63,228 bases of DNA from Clostridia bacterium (GTDB lineage: Bacteria > Bacillota > Clostridia > Oscillospirales > Acutalibacteraceae). Positions 42,649 through 51,129 of the stretch are shown here, piece after piece. Numbering within the stretch: position 1 is the stretch's first letter; the number at the start of each line of letters is the position of its first letter. The DNA is taken from NCBI GenBank assembly GCA_017465505.1, contig JAFTWB010000020.1, positions 1 through 63,228 of the forward strand, given 5' to 3'. Both the position numbers and the translations under genes were made by a program. Below the pieces are notes generated by a model, which was not told the origin of the DNA, did no database searches, and worked only from the letters and a program-made list of their open reading frames with translations.

Positions 42649-43590
42649 ATGAAGATAAAAAGAATGCTTTCGAATTTATACAATCATCTGTACGATAAAA
42701 AAATAGATTTGCAAAAGTATATTAAGCGTGCGAAGGATAAAAAGATTAAAAAAAGTATAAAAGCACCCAATATATTAAGTATAGAAGAAACAATTAATCT
42801 CACAAAAGAAAATAATTTATCTTTGGTACGATATGGAGATGGAGAATTAAAAATCATAGATGGTGATGGAATATTTTTTCAGCCCCATAGTGTATTACTG
42901 GCGACCAGATTACGGGATATAATTAAGTCGTCTTATGATAAAGTTATGGTTTGTTTACTTGATATTTTCGAGGATTTAAATCAGTTTACAGAAAGAGGAC
43001 GTAAATATACAGCTGATATAGTTGCAGAAAGACGTCTTAAATGGTATAGTTATTTCGATATGGGTAAAACCTATGGAAACGCATTTGTTTCAAGATTTTA
43101 TAGTGGATTTAAAGACACGCGTAAATCTGAGCAATGGCTGAGTTTGTTAAGAGAATTGTGGGATAATAATAAACTGTTTATTATTGAAGGTGAAAAAAGT
43201 CGATTGGGTGTTGGCAACGATTTATTTAATAATGCCAAATCTATATGAAGACTTTTATGTCCGTCGACAGATGCATTTAGCAATTATGATGAAATTTTAA
43301 GTTCGGCAATAAAAAATGTAGCCGATGATGAAATCTTTTTAATAGCTTTAGGGCCTACTGCCACTGTTTTGGCATATGACTTGTCACAGTTGGGTTATAC
43401 AGCATTAGATTTAGGTCATATAGACATTGAATATGAATGGTACTTAAGAAATGGCAAAGAGCATGGAAAAATAAACACTAAATTTGTTAGTGAATCAAGC
43501 GGTGGTAGTACTGTGGAGGATATTAACGATCCTGTATATGCCTCGCAAATATTGGAAAGAGTAGGTGTTAGCAATGAGGGCAGCTGTTGA
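42649..43590 (+). pseudogene. GT-D fold glycosyltransferase (DUF1792-like) with an in-frame TGA
   Basis: The frame from the ATG at 42649 (AGGAAG upstream) runs 199 codons to a TGA at 43246-43248, then stays open in the same frame to 43590. Before the stop the protein reads SLVRYGDGELKI (GT-D signature with the DGE metal site), RFYSGFKD and GVGNDLFNNAKSI; after it continues RLLCPSTDAFSNYDEI and FLIALGPTATVLAYDLSQLG, just as the family does without a break. One base change (CGA or TGG to TGA) explains it. The stop is either a recent inactivation or a readthrough site. The family transfers glucose to glycans. Confidence 0.85.
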
Positions 43591-44563
43591 TATCAGTGTG
43601 GCTATAATCACATATAATCATAAGAATTATATAGAACAAGCTTTGGAGAGTGTGTTAAGCCAGAAAACAGATTGTACATACGAAATCGTTATTGGTGATG
43701 ATTGTTCCACAGATGGAACTACGGAAATTATTGGAAGATATGCAGAAGAATATAAAAATATCATCAGGACAGTAAAAAGAAATAAAAATGTAGGACCTAC
43801 TAAGAATTTATATGATGTTATTAGTAGCTGCAAAGGTAAATATATTGTTTTTTTAGAGGGGGATGACTACTATACTGATATATATAAGTTTCAAAAGCAA
43901 TACGATTTTTTGGAATCTAACGAAAATATAAAAGCTTGTGCTCATCGATTAGAGATTGTTGATAAAGCAGGAAATCATCTGTTGTATACATTGTCTGATT
44001 TAGAGCTAAATAGTTTTATGACAGAAAAGCATTTTGAGTTGTATAACACTGATATGCTTCATATGAACACGATTATGCTTGAGAATTTTTTCATAGGTGA
44101 TATGGAAAAATACGATATTATATATAAAAGTAACTATTGGTCAGCACATTCTTTGCTTTTGTTAATGATTTTAAATCTAACCGATATCTATGTGTTTAGT
44201 GAACCAATGTCTGTGTGGCGACAGGTTAATGAAGTTGGTGCTACTAATTATACTTCTCAAGCTTCAAGTAAAGCTTTAGAGATGTATGAAGAAAAAATAA
44301 AACTATACAAAGCAGAATTACTGTACTTTAAAAATTCAAATTTATCACTTAATTTTAAGAAGATGTTTTTGTTATGTTATTGGAATGGGATAAAGAAAAT
44401 AAGTGAGATTAACCCTACTGATAAAGCAATGTGGCGTAAAAAGTATAGAGCTTATTTAAAAAAATCTGAGCATATACAGGCAATGTTTGTGGGAACGGTT
44501 TCTGATTTCTCAAATACTTTGAATAGGTTAATACACCAAATTTATAGAAAAATCAGACGGTGA
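43574..44563 (+). CDS. Family 2 glycosyltransferase
   Basis: The 329-residue protein has the GT-A fold start VAIITYNHKNYIEQALESVLSQ, the EIVIGDDCSTDGT segment and the EGDDYY metal-binding region. It would add a sugar from a nucleotide donor during polysaccharide unit assembly at the inner membrane face. A GTG at 43565 opens the frame, but AGGTG at 43563 favours the ATG at 43574, which overlaps the end of the broken GT-D gene by 17 bp. The C-terminal part is Lys-rich. Confidence 0.88.
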   Translation: MRAAVDISVAIITYNHKNYIEQALESVLSQKTDCTYEIVIGDDCSTDGTTEIIGRYAEEYKNIIRTVKRNKNVGPTKNLYDVISSCKGKYIVFLEGDDYYTDIYKFQKQYDFLESNENIKACAHRLEIVDKAGNHLLYTLSDLELNSFMTEKHFELYNTDMLHMNTIMLENFFIGDMEKYDIIYKSNYWSAHSLLLLMILNLTDIYVFSEPMSVWRQVNEVGATNYTSQASSKALEMYEEKIKLYKAELLYFKNSNLSLNFKKMFLLCYWNGIKKISEINPTDKAMWRKKYRAYLKKSEHIQAMFVGTVSDFSNTLNRLIHQIYRKIRR

Positions 44564-44582
44564 TTTAGGAGAATAACTTATT

Positions 44583-46139
44583 ATGAAAAAATCCAGAACT
44601 ACATATTCTGTTATAAATGTGTCCGTAAGTATTTTTGGATATATATTAAATACTTTTATGGGTTTTATATGCAGAATGATTTTTGTAAGATGTTTACCGA
44701 CTGAATATCTTGGAATAAACGGACTGCTTTCGAATGTTTTATATATGCTTTCTTTAGCTGAACTGGGTATTGGTACCGCAATTGTATATGCTTTATATAA
44801 ACCATTGGCAGAAGATGATACTGAAAAAATAGCTTCCTTAATGAAGTTTTATAGTACTGCTTACAGGATTATTGGAATTATCGTTGCCGTAGTTGGTGTT
44901 TTGATGATTCCGTTTTTAGACCTTATTGTGGGCGATACTTCGCATATAAAAGAAAATTTTTATGTAATTTATGGTATCTATTTGTTTAATACCTGCTTGA
45001 CTTATTTTTTTAGTTATAGAAGTTCACTTTTTGTTGCGGCACAAAGAAATTATGTGCAAACGGGACTTAGTTATATTGTTACCACTGTGCAGAGCATAGT
45101 TCAAATTGCGTATTTGTTGATATTTAAAGAGTATTTAGGGTATTTGATTATTCAGACTTTAGGTACCATTGCTTTCAATCTTATTATTTCTGAATGGGCG
45201 AAAAGAGACTATCCATATATAAGGAGTAAAAATATAGCACCATTATGTAAAGATGAAAGAAGATCGTTATTTAAGAATATTAAAGCACTTACGGTAAACA
45301 AAGTATGTGAAATGCTGGTTAATGGAACTGATAATATGATTATTACATATTTTAGCGGACTTATTACAGTTGGTGCAGCTTCTAATTATACTTTGCTTTC
45401 GTCTACTTTAGCGGGAATTACCAATCAAATGTTCGGAGGATTAACTGCCAGTGTAGGTAATCTTAATGCGATAGAAGACGACGAAAAGAAATATAGCTTT
45501 TTTAAGATTTTACAGATGGCCAATTTTTTTGTTTACGGATGGGCTACCGTGGGTATTATCTTTGTATCCAGTGATCTGGTAGGTGCTTTGTTTGGGGAAA
45601 GCTATGTTTTGGATGATAATATTCCATTTGTGTTGGCACTGAATTTTTATTTGCCAGCGATGCAGAATTCAGTGATAATGTATAGAACAACATTGGGACT
45701 TTTTAAATATGGGCAATACACATTGATATTTACAGCAGCTCTTAATATTGTTTTCTCTTTGTGGTTAGGTAATATATGGGGATTGTTTGGAGTGTACATA
45801 GCAACTTTTTTTGCAAGGATCCTTACCAACGCTTGGTATATGCCATATGCAGTTTTCCGCCACGGATTAAAGAGAAATCCTTGGGATTATTTCAAAATGT
45901 TTTTTCTGTATACTTTGATAATTATAGTAGAATTAGGAGCTTGTTATTTTATATTTTCTTTTATCAATTTTTCATTTATTGTTAACGCTATACTCAAAGC
46001 TATAATTTGTTCGGTTATCTCCATTGGAATGTTTTGCCTTTGTTTTCATAAAACTGACGAGTTTAAATATTTGAAAGGTAAACTATTTGAATTACTGGGT
46101 AAGCTGAAAAATAAGATTCGAAGAAATAATAAGACATAA
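44583..46139 (+). CDS. Polysaccharide flippase (Wzx-like, MOP superfamily)
   Basis: The 518-residue integral membrane protein has about 14 hydrophobic helices and the MOP pattern near the start (GFICRMIFVRCLPTEYLGINGL). It flips lipid-linked oligosaccharide units across the membrane. Its neighbours (two glycosyltransferases, acetyltransferase, aminotransferase) fit a Wzx/Wzy-type pathway, although no Wzy polymerase is recognised here. AT-rich. Confidence 0.9.
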   Translation: MKKSRTTYSVINVSVSIFGYILNTFMGFICRMIFVRCLPTEYLGINGLLSNVLYMLSLAELGIGTAIVYALYKPLAEDDTEKIASLMKFYSTAYRIIGIIVAVVGVLMIPFLDLIVGDTSHIKENFYVIYGIYLFNTCLTYFFSYRSSLFVAAQRNYVQTGLSYIVTTVQSIVQIAYLLIFKEYLGYLIIQTLGTIAFNLIISEWAKRDYPYIRSKNIAPLCKDERRSLFKNIKALTVNKVCEMLVNGTDNMIITYFSGLITVGAASNYTLLSSTLAGITNQMFGGLTASVGNLNAIEDDEKKYSFFKILQMANFFVYGWATVGIIFVSSDLVGALFGESYVLDDNIPFVLALNFYLPAMQNSVIMYRTTLGLFKYGQYTLIFTAALNIVFSLWLGNIWGLFGVYIATFFARILTNAWYMPYAVFRHGLKRNPWDYFKMFFLYTLIIIVELGACYFIFSFINFSFIVNAILKAIICSVISIGMFCLCFHKTDEFKYLKGKLFELLGKLKNKIRRNNKT

Positions 46140-46166
46140 ATGATAAATCTAAGGTGTTGATATGTG

Positions 46167-46727
46167 ATGAACAGTTTTTATTCGAGGGATGAATTACAGC
46201 AACTTGGTCTGTGTAAGTATGGTGACAATGTGCTTATTAGTAAAAAAGCAAGTTTATATGGAGTAGAAAATATAGAAATCGGAAATAATGTAAGAATTGA
46301 TGATTTTTGTATTTTAAGCGGTAAAATAACAATAGGTGACAATATTCATATATCTGCTTATTCTGCTTTATATGGTGGCAAAACCGGAATTATATTAGAG
46401 GATTTTGCAACTATTTCTTCCCGTTGTGCTGTATATGCAGAAAGTGATGATTATCTGGGTGAAGTTTTAACAAATTCTACCATTCCTATCAAATATCGAA
46501 ATGTTATTCAAGGAAAGGTTGAATTTAAGAAACATTCGATAATCGGATCAGGTTGTACGGTCTTGCCGGGGGTTACACTTCATGAGGGAGCGGCCGTTGG
46601 AAGTATGTCTCTTGTGAATCGTACTTTAGAAGAATGGGCCGTATATGTAGGAATACCCTGTAAAAAAACAAAAAATCGAAGCAAAAATTTATTGCACTTA
46701 GAAAAGATGATGATCAATGATAAATAA
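46167..46727 (+). CDS. Hexapeptide-repeat acetyltransferase
   Basis: The 186-residue protein carries the left-handed beta-helix repeats (VENIEIGNNVRIDDFCIL; GKITIGDNIHISAYSAL; HSIIGSGCTVLPGVTLHEGAAVGSMSLV) of the LbH acyltransferase family. In the island it probably N- or O-acetylates a sugar, perhaps the amino sugar made by the adjacent DegT-type aminotransferase. The ATG at 46167 lies ten bases after AAGGTG; an in-frame GTG directly before it is less likely. It overlaps the aminotransferase gene by 11 bp. Confidence 0.87.
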   Translation: MNSFYSRDELQQLGLCKYGDNVLISKKASLYGVENIEIGNNVRIDDFCILSGKITIGDNIHISAYSALYGGKTGIILEDFATISSRCAVYAESDDYLGEVLTNSTIPIKYRNVIQGKVEFKKHSIIGSGCTVLPGVTLHEGAAVGSMSLVNRTLEEWAVYVGIPCKKTKNRSKNLLHLEKMMINDK

Positions 46728-47822
46728 AATATTAGTCACACAATCATCTATGCCTGAAATGGATGAATACATAAACGAAATTAAAGATATCTGGGAGAGC
46801 AAATGGCTGACCAATATGGGCGTTAAGCACAAGGAATTGCAGACAGAGTTAAAAAATATCTTTGTGTTGATAATGTTGAGTTGCTCACTAATGGCCATAT
46901 GGCTTTGGAGCTGACTATGCAGGCTATGGGCTTAACAGGCGAAGTTATTACAACTCCATTTACTTTTGCTTCTACAACTCACGCTATCGTGCGTAACGGA
47001 CTTACACCGGTGTTCTGTGATATAAACGAGAAGGATTATACAATAGATGTAAGTAAAATCGAATCTCTTATTACAGAAAAAACGTCGGCCATTGTGCCTG
47101 TTCACGTCTACGGTAATATTTGCGACATTGAAGCCATTGAACAGATAGCACAAAAGCATAACCTGAAAGTAATCTATGATGCCGCTCATACTTTTGGCGT
47201 GAAGTATAAAGGCAAGGGTATAGGTGCTTTTGTCGATGCCTCTTGTTTCAGCTTTCACGCTACTAAGGTGTTTAATACCATTGAAGGTGGAGCGGTGTGC
47301 TTCAAAGATGAAAAATTAGGCGATGAGATTTATAATCTCAAGAATTTTGGTATCCGAGGCCCCGAAACAGTCAGTGGAATCGGTGCAAACGCTAAGATGA
47401 ATGAGTTTTGTGCTGCAATGGGCTTGTGCAATCTGAGGCACATTGATGATGAAATTTCAAAACGTAAAGCAGTGGTTGACAGGTATAAGCTCCATTTGGC
47501 AGGTGTTCAGGGTATAAAATTCTCTGATGAGCAAAAAGATGTTCAGGGAAACTATGCGTATTTTCCCATTCTTGTGGACAAGGAGCTGTTTGGTAAGAGC
47601 CGAGATGATATTTTTGAGGAGTTAGCGGCTAATAATATTTATGCTCGCAAGTATTTTTATCCCCTTACCAATAATTTTGAATGTTATTCAGACCGATTTG
47701 ATTCCGGTAATACCCCCGTTGCAGAAAGAATCAGTAACAACGTGTTGACATTACCATTGTATGCAGATTTATCTTTGCAAGATGTGGACAGGATTTGTGC
47801 GATTATTCAAAGTAAAAAATAA
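46717..47822 (+). pseudogene. DegT/DnrJ/EryC1/StrS aminotransferase with a one-base frameshift
   Basis: The first frame (46717-46914) starts MINKILVTQSSMPEMDEYIN...KHKELQTELKN; the rest of the protein continues in another frame from about 46870 (VDNVELLTNGHMALEL). Adding one A to the A6 run at 46851-46856 restores the family sequence LKKYLCVDNVELLTNGH. Later motifs are intact: TTPFTFASTTHAI, VPVHVYGN, and the PLP lysine in FSFHATKVFNTIEGG. Enzymes of this family make 3-amino-dideoxy sugars from dTDP-4-keto sugars such as the RfbB product. The lesion may be real, a phase-variable or slippage site, or a sequencing error. Confidence 0.85.
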
Positions 47823-47869
47823 ATAAATAGTCTATGAATGGATTTTTAAAATCTTATATAGTTTGTAAA

Positions 47870-47902
47870 AACAACATTGCTGTTATGCAATGTTGTTTTT
47901 TT
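47870..47902 (+). terminator. Terminator of the polysaccharide island
   Basis: The stem AACAACATTGC / GCAATGTTGTT with a six-base loop runs into a T-tract. It ends the plus-strand gene run before the insertion elements. Confidence 0.85.
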
Positions 47903-47904
47903 GT

Positions 47905-48606
47905 TAAAGGAAAACCCCCGATTGTATCGGGGGTTCAAAAAAGCTTTAGCGATGAGTATAAAAAAATACCACCTTCTGGTATAATGGAAGTGCGGTCTGG
48001 CAACTGCACTACAAAAACAGAAGGAGGTAGTCAAATGCATGACAATAACAGTTTAGCACACACAAGTTGGAATTGCAAATACCATGTGGTCTTTGCACCC
48101 AAGTACAGGAGAAAAATATTCTATGGCGAACACAAGGCAGAGATAGGAAAGATACTAAGAGAATTATGTAAATGGAAAGAAGTAAATATAATAGAAGCCG
48201 AAGTGTGTCCTGACCATATACATATGCTCATAGAGATACCTCCAAAACTAAGTGTAGCAAGTTTTATGGGATTTCTCAAAGGTAAAAGTAGTATCATAAT
48301 ACATCAGAGGCACGGAAACCTAAAGTACAAGTATGGAAACAGGTCGTTTTGGTGCAGAGGATATTATGTGGATACGGCAGGCAAAAACGCTAAAAGAATT
48401 GAAGAATACATAAAGAATCAGCTTAAAGAAGATATGATACACGACCAAATGACGCTGAGAGGATGGGAAGACCCGTTCACGGGTAGTAAGTAACAGACGC
48501 AAGTGTCAGACCGCACATGTGCCTTGAGGCACCGCTTGTAACAGAGCCTTTTAGGCGCATAAGAAAAACCACCGGCTACTGGACCGTATCCAGGAAAGTA
48601 GACAGA
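47905..48606 (+). mobile_element. IS200-type element (approximate limits)
   Basis: A single tnpA gene is flanked by hairpin-rich ends: ACCCCCGATtgtATCGGGGGT (47914-47934) and TACCActtcTGGTA-like (47967-47983) on the left; GTGCCttgaGGCAC and CTGGaccgtatCCAG on the right. GTGCGGTCTG at about 47990 recurs inverted as CAGACCGCAC at about 48508. IS200 elements end in subterminal hairpins rather than inverted repeats. No tnpB gene is present. Ends are estimates. Confidence 0.6.
48035..48493 (+). CDS. tnpA: IS200/IS605-family TnpA transposase (HUH, Y1)
   Basis: The 152-residue protein begins MHDNNSLAHTSWNCKYHVVF and has the HUH motif (DHIHMLIEIPP) and the catalytic tyrosine region (RIEEYIKNQ). It excises and inserts single-stranded DNA by a tyrosine-DNA intermediate. 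The reading frame is open from 47834, but AAGGAGG just before the ATG at 48035 and the family N-terminus set the start there. The gene appears intact. Confidence 0.93.
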   Translation: MHDNNSLAHTSWNCKYHVVFAPKYRRKIFYGEHKAEIGKILRELCKWKEVNIIEAEVCPDHIHMLIEIPPKLSVASFMGFLKGKSSIIIHQRHGNLKYKYGNRSFWCRGYYVDTAGKNAKRIEEYIKNQLKEDMIHDQMTLRGWEDPFTGSK

Positions 48607-48639
48607 TAAAAGAAAACCCTATCGTAGAATATCGTTAAA

Positions 48640-49491
48640 TTACGCGGCTTTACTCCGAATTTCAAACGGAGTAAGGCCGTCTTTTAAGTTGATACGTTCA
48701 TAATTGTAGAATTGAACATATTCAGCAACAGCCTGTTCAACCTCTGTTCGATTAGCAAATTTCATATGATATAAACATTCCGTTTTAAGAGTACCAAAGA
48801 AATTTTCCATAGCAGCATTGTCATAAGGACAACCGGGACTGGACATTGACGGCTTAATGTGGTACTCTGTAAGCAGGTCATGATATGCTTGGGATGTGTA
48901 TTGCGACCCTTGGTCACTGTGGAGTGCGAGTCCATCAGTGACCTTTTCTTTTTGTTTAGCTTCACGGATGGTATCTGTAACAAGAGAAGCCGTCATATCA
49001 GAACCTATACGATAAGCAATTACCATCTTTCCACATAAATCTACAACAGCACACATATACACCATTCCTTTAGCTGTCGAAATATATGTAATATCCGTTA
49101 CCCAGAACTGATTAGGCAGAGCCTGATCAAATTGGCGGTTAAGAAGATTTGGATATTTGTGTAAAGCTTTTTGATATCGCATATATGGTCTTCTCCTACG
49201 CACTTTTGACAGCAAATCATATTTACGCATAATGCGTAAAATGGCTTTAAGATTAACATTTTTCTTGTGTTTTCTTTTGAGCCATCGACGAATACGACGA
49301 CAACCATAAGTTTGTTTGCTATTTGTTTGAATTTCTGTAATCAAATCAACCAACCATTTGTCTTTGCTTTCCTTACCCTGTCGCTTTCTCCAAGCATAGT
49401 AACCACTTCGTGATACGCCGAATACTTTACACATTGCATCAACTGAATATTTCCCTCTAAACCTTTCAATTACTCTATATTTGAGTTTCAC
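48640..49491 (-). CDS. IS3-family transposase OrfB (DDE integrase core)
   Basis: The 283-residue protein has the HTH_21 segment (VFGVSRSGYYAWRKRQGK), then the rve integrase core with the DDE pattern: FWVTDITYI (Asp), GLALHSDQGSQYTS (Asp) and NAAMENFFGTLKTE (Glu), ending with the usual YNYERINLKDGLTP. The start is a GTG overlapping the OrfA stop (GTGA) right after GGAAGGAGG, so OrfB is likely made by translational coupling; a -1 frameshift fusion is the alternative. Confidence 0.93.
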   Translation of the reverse strand: MKLKYRVIERFRGKYSVDAMCKVFGVSRSGYYAWRKRQGKESKDKWLVDLITEIQTNSKQTYGCRRIRRWLKRKHKKNVNLKAILRIMRKYDLLSKVRRRRPYMRYQKALHKYPNLLNRQFDQALPNQFWVTDITYISTAKGMVYMCAVVDLCGKMVIAYRIGSDMTASLVTDTIREAKQKEKVTDGLALHSDQGSQYTSQAYHDLLTEYHIKPSMSSPGCPYDNAAMENFFGTLKTECLYHMKFANRTEVEQAVAEYVQFYNYERINLKDGLTPFEIRSKAA

Positions 49492-49790
49492 CTCCTTCCA
49501 ACTTCTGACAGAAAATTTTGCAATAACTCCACTTGCATACGCAATTGTGCCAATTCGTTCTTTTGGCGTATTTCTTCTGTTGCTTCCGTTTTCCTCGGAC
49601 GACCTTGAGGTCGAGGAATATATCCGTTTTCTATTAACCGCTGTTTTCTTCGATAACGTGTCGCAAGTTGTTTTACCTGCTCTTTTGTTAATCCAAGTAT
49701 TTTACCAATTTCTCTGTTGGTTTTTCCTGCTTCCTTTAATCTGAAAACTTCTTCTGTTAAACTTAATACTTTTGTATATTTTCTTGACAT
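49488..49790 (-). CDS. IS3-family transposase OrfA (helix-turn-helix)
   Basis: The 100-residue protein carries an N-terminal helix-turn-helix (EEVFRLKEAGKTNREIGKIL followed by GLTKEQV) and a C-terminal helix that could form a leucine zipper (KNELAQLRMQVELLQNFLSE). It binds the terminal repeats and helps OrfB. It begins just inside the right inverted repeat. Confidence 0.88.
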   Translation of the reverse strand: MSRKYTKVLSLTEEVFRLKEAGKTNREIGKILGLTKEQVKQLATRYRRKQRLIENGYIPRPQGRPRKTEATEEIRQKNELAQLRMQVELLQNFLSEVGRR

Positions 49791-50109
49791 AATTCAACCC
49801 CCTGTTGTAGTTTTTATTCTACAACAGGGGGTGTTTTCTTTCAATGTCCGTTTTTCGGGATATAGTCCATACGCCGGTGGATTTTTATTATGGGAAAAGC
49901 ATTGTAATTAAATTTCCAAAAATAGCTTTTTGATAGCTTCTTTTTTAGTTTGAACTAGCATAAATAATCAATATAATATTGATAAAAATTTTATTGCCAT
50001 ATAAAATTATAAATGTCATAATGGGTAAGTTTACTCTTTCCGTATTTTGTTATTTCATACAAAGGAAAAAGGCAGGTTACTCTTGGAAGAAATGAGAGGA
50101 GGAGATAAA

Positions 50110-50250
50110 ATGCAGAAAAAGGAATATACGGGTGTTGAAATAAAAATCAATGTGTTTGCCGGCGAAGAGCTGCTTGCAGCCAGCGACGAGCCTCAGACAA
50201 AGTTCGAGTTTGACGGAAATCAAGACCAAAATGAACTCCCAATCCTTTAA
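50110..50250 (+). CDS. Small peptide of the 'NELPIL' family, copy 2
   Basis: The 46-residue peptide starts MQKKEYTGVEIKINVF, has LLAASDE in the middle and ends NELPIL, the same plan as the 45-residue peptide at 37221. A very strong ribosome binding site (GAGAGGAGGAG) precedes the ATG; a longer frame from 50047 is not needed. The upstream 260 bp up to the IS3 end hold no other gene. Copy 1 lies directly after a giant surface protein; copy 2 may have lost such a neighbour to the insertion elements. Function is unknown. Confidence 0.72.
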   Translation: MQKKEYTGVEIKINVFAGEELLAASDEPQTKFEFDGNQDQNELPIL

Positions 50251-50310
50251 AAAGCTTATCCCATAGCTTGCTCCTTGAGGCTGAGCAGGGAAAATATATA
50301 ATAAACTGTA

Positions 50311-50340
50311 AACGGGGCTTTTTATAAGCTCCGTTTTTTT
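50311..50340 (+). terminator. Intrinsic terminator after peptide copy 2
   Basis: The stem AACGGGGCT / AGCTCCGTT closes a short AT loop and is followed by seven or eight T residues. Confidence 0.85.
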
Positions 50341-50391
50341 ATGAAAAAAATCAGTAAATAATCAGAGAAAATGGGAAGTTAAAAGGGAAAG

Positions 50392-50423
50392 TTCAATGAA
50401 ATTTCAATCTTTTGTGCTATAAT
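50392..50423 (+). promoter_or_regulatory. TTCAAT direct repeats and promoter of the two-component operon
   Basis: TTCAAT occurs at 50392-50397 and 50403-50408, exactly 11 bp apart, and a -10 box TATAAT lies at 50418-50423. There is no good -35 box, as usual for promoters where an OmpR-class regulator sits over the -35 region. The same layout precedes the VTC operon. Confidence 0.75.
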
Positions 50424-50445
50424 GATATCAGGCGGAGGTGTACCT

Positions 50446-51129
50446 ATGAGAATTTTGCTGGTTGAAGACGAAAAGAGAATGGCTCAGGCGTTGTGTGAAA
50501 TACTTCGTCAGGAAAAATACGAGGTAGACCATTATGCAAACGGTGTTGATGGTATGTCAGCCATTGAAAGCAATATCTATGACATTGTGATTCTTGACGT
50601 TATGCTTCCGGGTATGAACGGCTTTGAAATTGCACGAAATGCCCGAAGCAAGGGCGTTAAAACCCCCATACTAATGCTTACCGCCAAAGCTGAAGTGGAC
50701 GATAAGGTAACAGGGCTTGACAGCGGAGCAGACGATTATCTCACAAAGCCTTTTATGACAAAGGAGCTTCTGGCTCGACTTCGGGCTCTTGGCAGAAGAA
50801 GCCTTGGCACAGCCTTTGGTGAGCTTTCCTTTGGGGATATTGCTCTTGACGTCAACACCCTTACTCTTTCCTGCAAAACAAGTGCTCAGAGTGTGCGGCT
50901 CAGCGAAAAAGAGTACAAAATACTTGAATATCTTATTGTTAACCAAGGTCAAATCCTCACCCGTGAGCAATTGGCACTTAAAATCTGGGGCTTTGAAAGC
51001 GAAGCCGAATATAACAACGTAGAGGTTTATATGTCCTTTACCCGAAAAAAGCTTTCCTTTGTGGAAGCAAAAACCGAAATCAAGGCGGTGCGAGGAGTGG
51101 GTTACGAATTGAGGTGCGATGATGTTTAA
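50446..51129 (+). CDS. OmpR/PhoB-family response regulator
   Basis: The 227-residue protein has a receiver domain with phospho-acceptor Asp51 (DIVILDVMLPG), the acidic pair near residues 8-9 (EDEK), the switch Thr in MLTAKAE and the Lys in LTKPF, followed by a winged-helix domain (LSEKEYKILEYLIVNQGQIL; VEVYMSFTRKKL; AVRGVGYEL). It would bind DNA as a head-to-tail dimer at direct repeats. GGCGGAGGTG precedes the ATG at 50446. It overlaps the histidine kinase gene and is the likely reader of the TTCAAT boxes. Confidence 0.93.
   Translation: MRILLVEDEKRMAQALCEILRQEKYEVDHYANGVDGMSAIESNIYDIVILDVMLPGMNGFEIARNARSKGVKTPILMLTAKAEVDDKVTGLDSGADDYLTKPFMTKELLARLRALGRRSLGTAFGELSFGDIALDVNTLTLSCKTSAQSVRLSEKEYKILEYLIVNQGQILTREQLALKIWGFESEAEYNNVEVYMSFTRKKLSFVEAKTEIKAVRGVGYELRCDDV

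Larger units (their letters stand above)
48607..49843 (-). mobile_element. IS3-family (IS150-like) insertion sequence
   Basis: The element of about 1.24 kb has imperfect terminal inverted repeats: on the minus strand TGAAAGAAAACACCCCC starts at 49843, and on the plus strand TAAAAGAAAACCC starts at 48607; further inside both ends share GTAGAAT. Between them lie the two overlapping transposase genes. A strong hairpin (CCCCCTGTTGTAG / CTACAACAGGGGG, 49799-49831) lies inside the right end, as in many IS3 elements protected from outside transcription. Confidence 0.8.

Noticed and set aside
47834-48034. Extended N-terminus of the IS200-type transposase
   Set aside because: The extra 67 codons cover a terminator and end hairpins; AAGGAGG points to the ATG at 48035.
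47905-48606. IS605-type element with TnpB and omegaRNA
   Set aside because: No tnpB frame exists; only the Y1 transposase gene is present.
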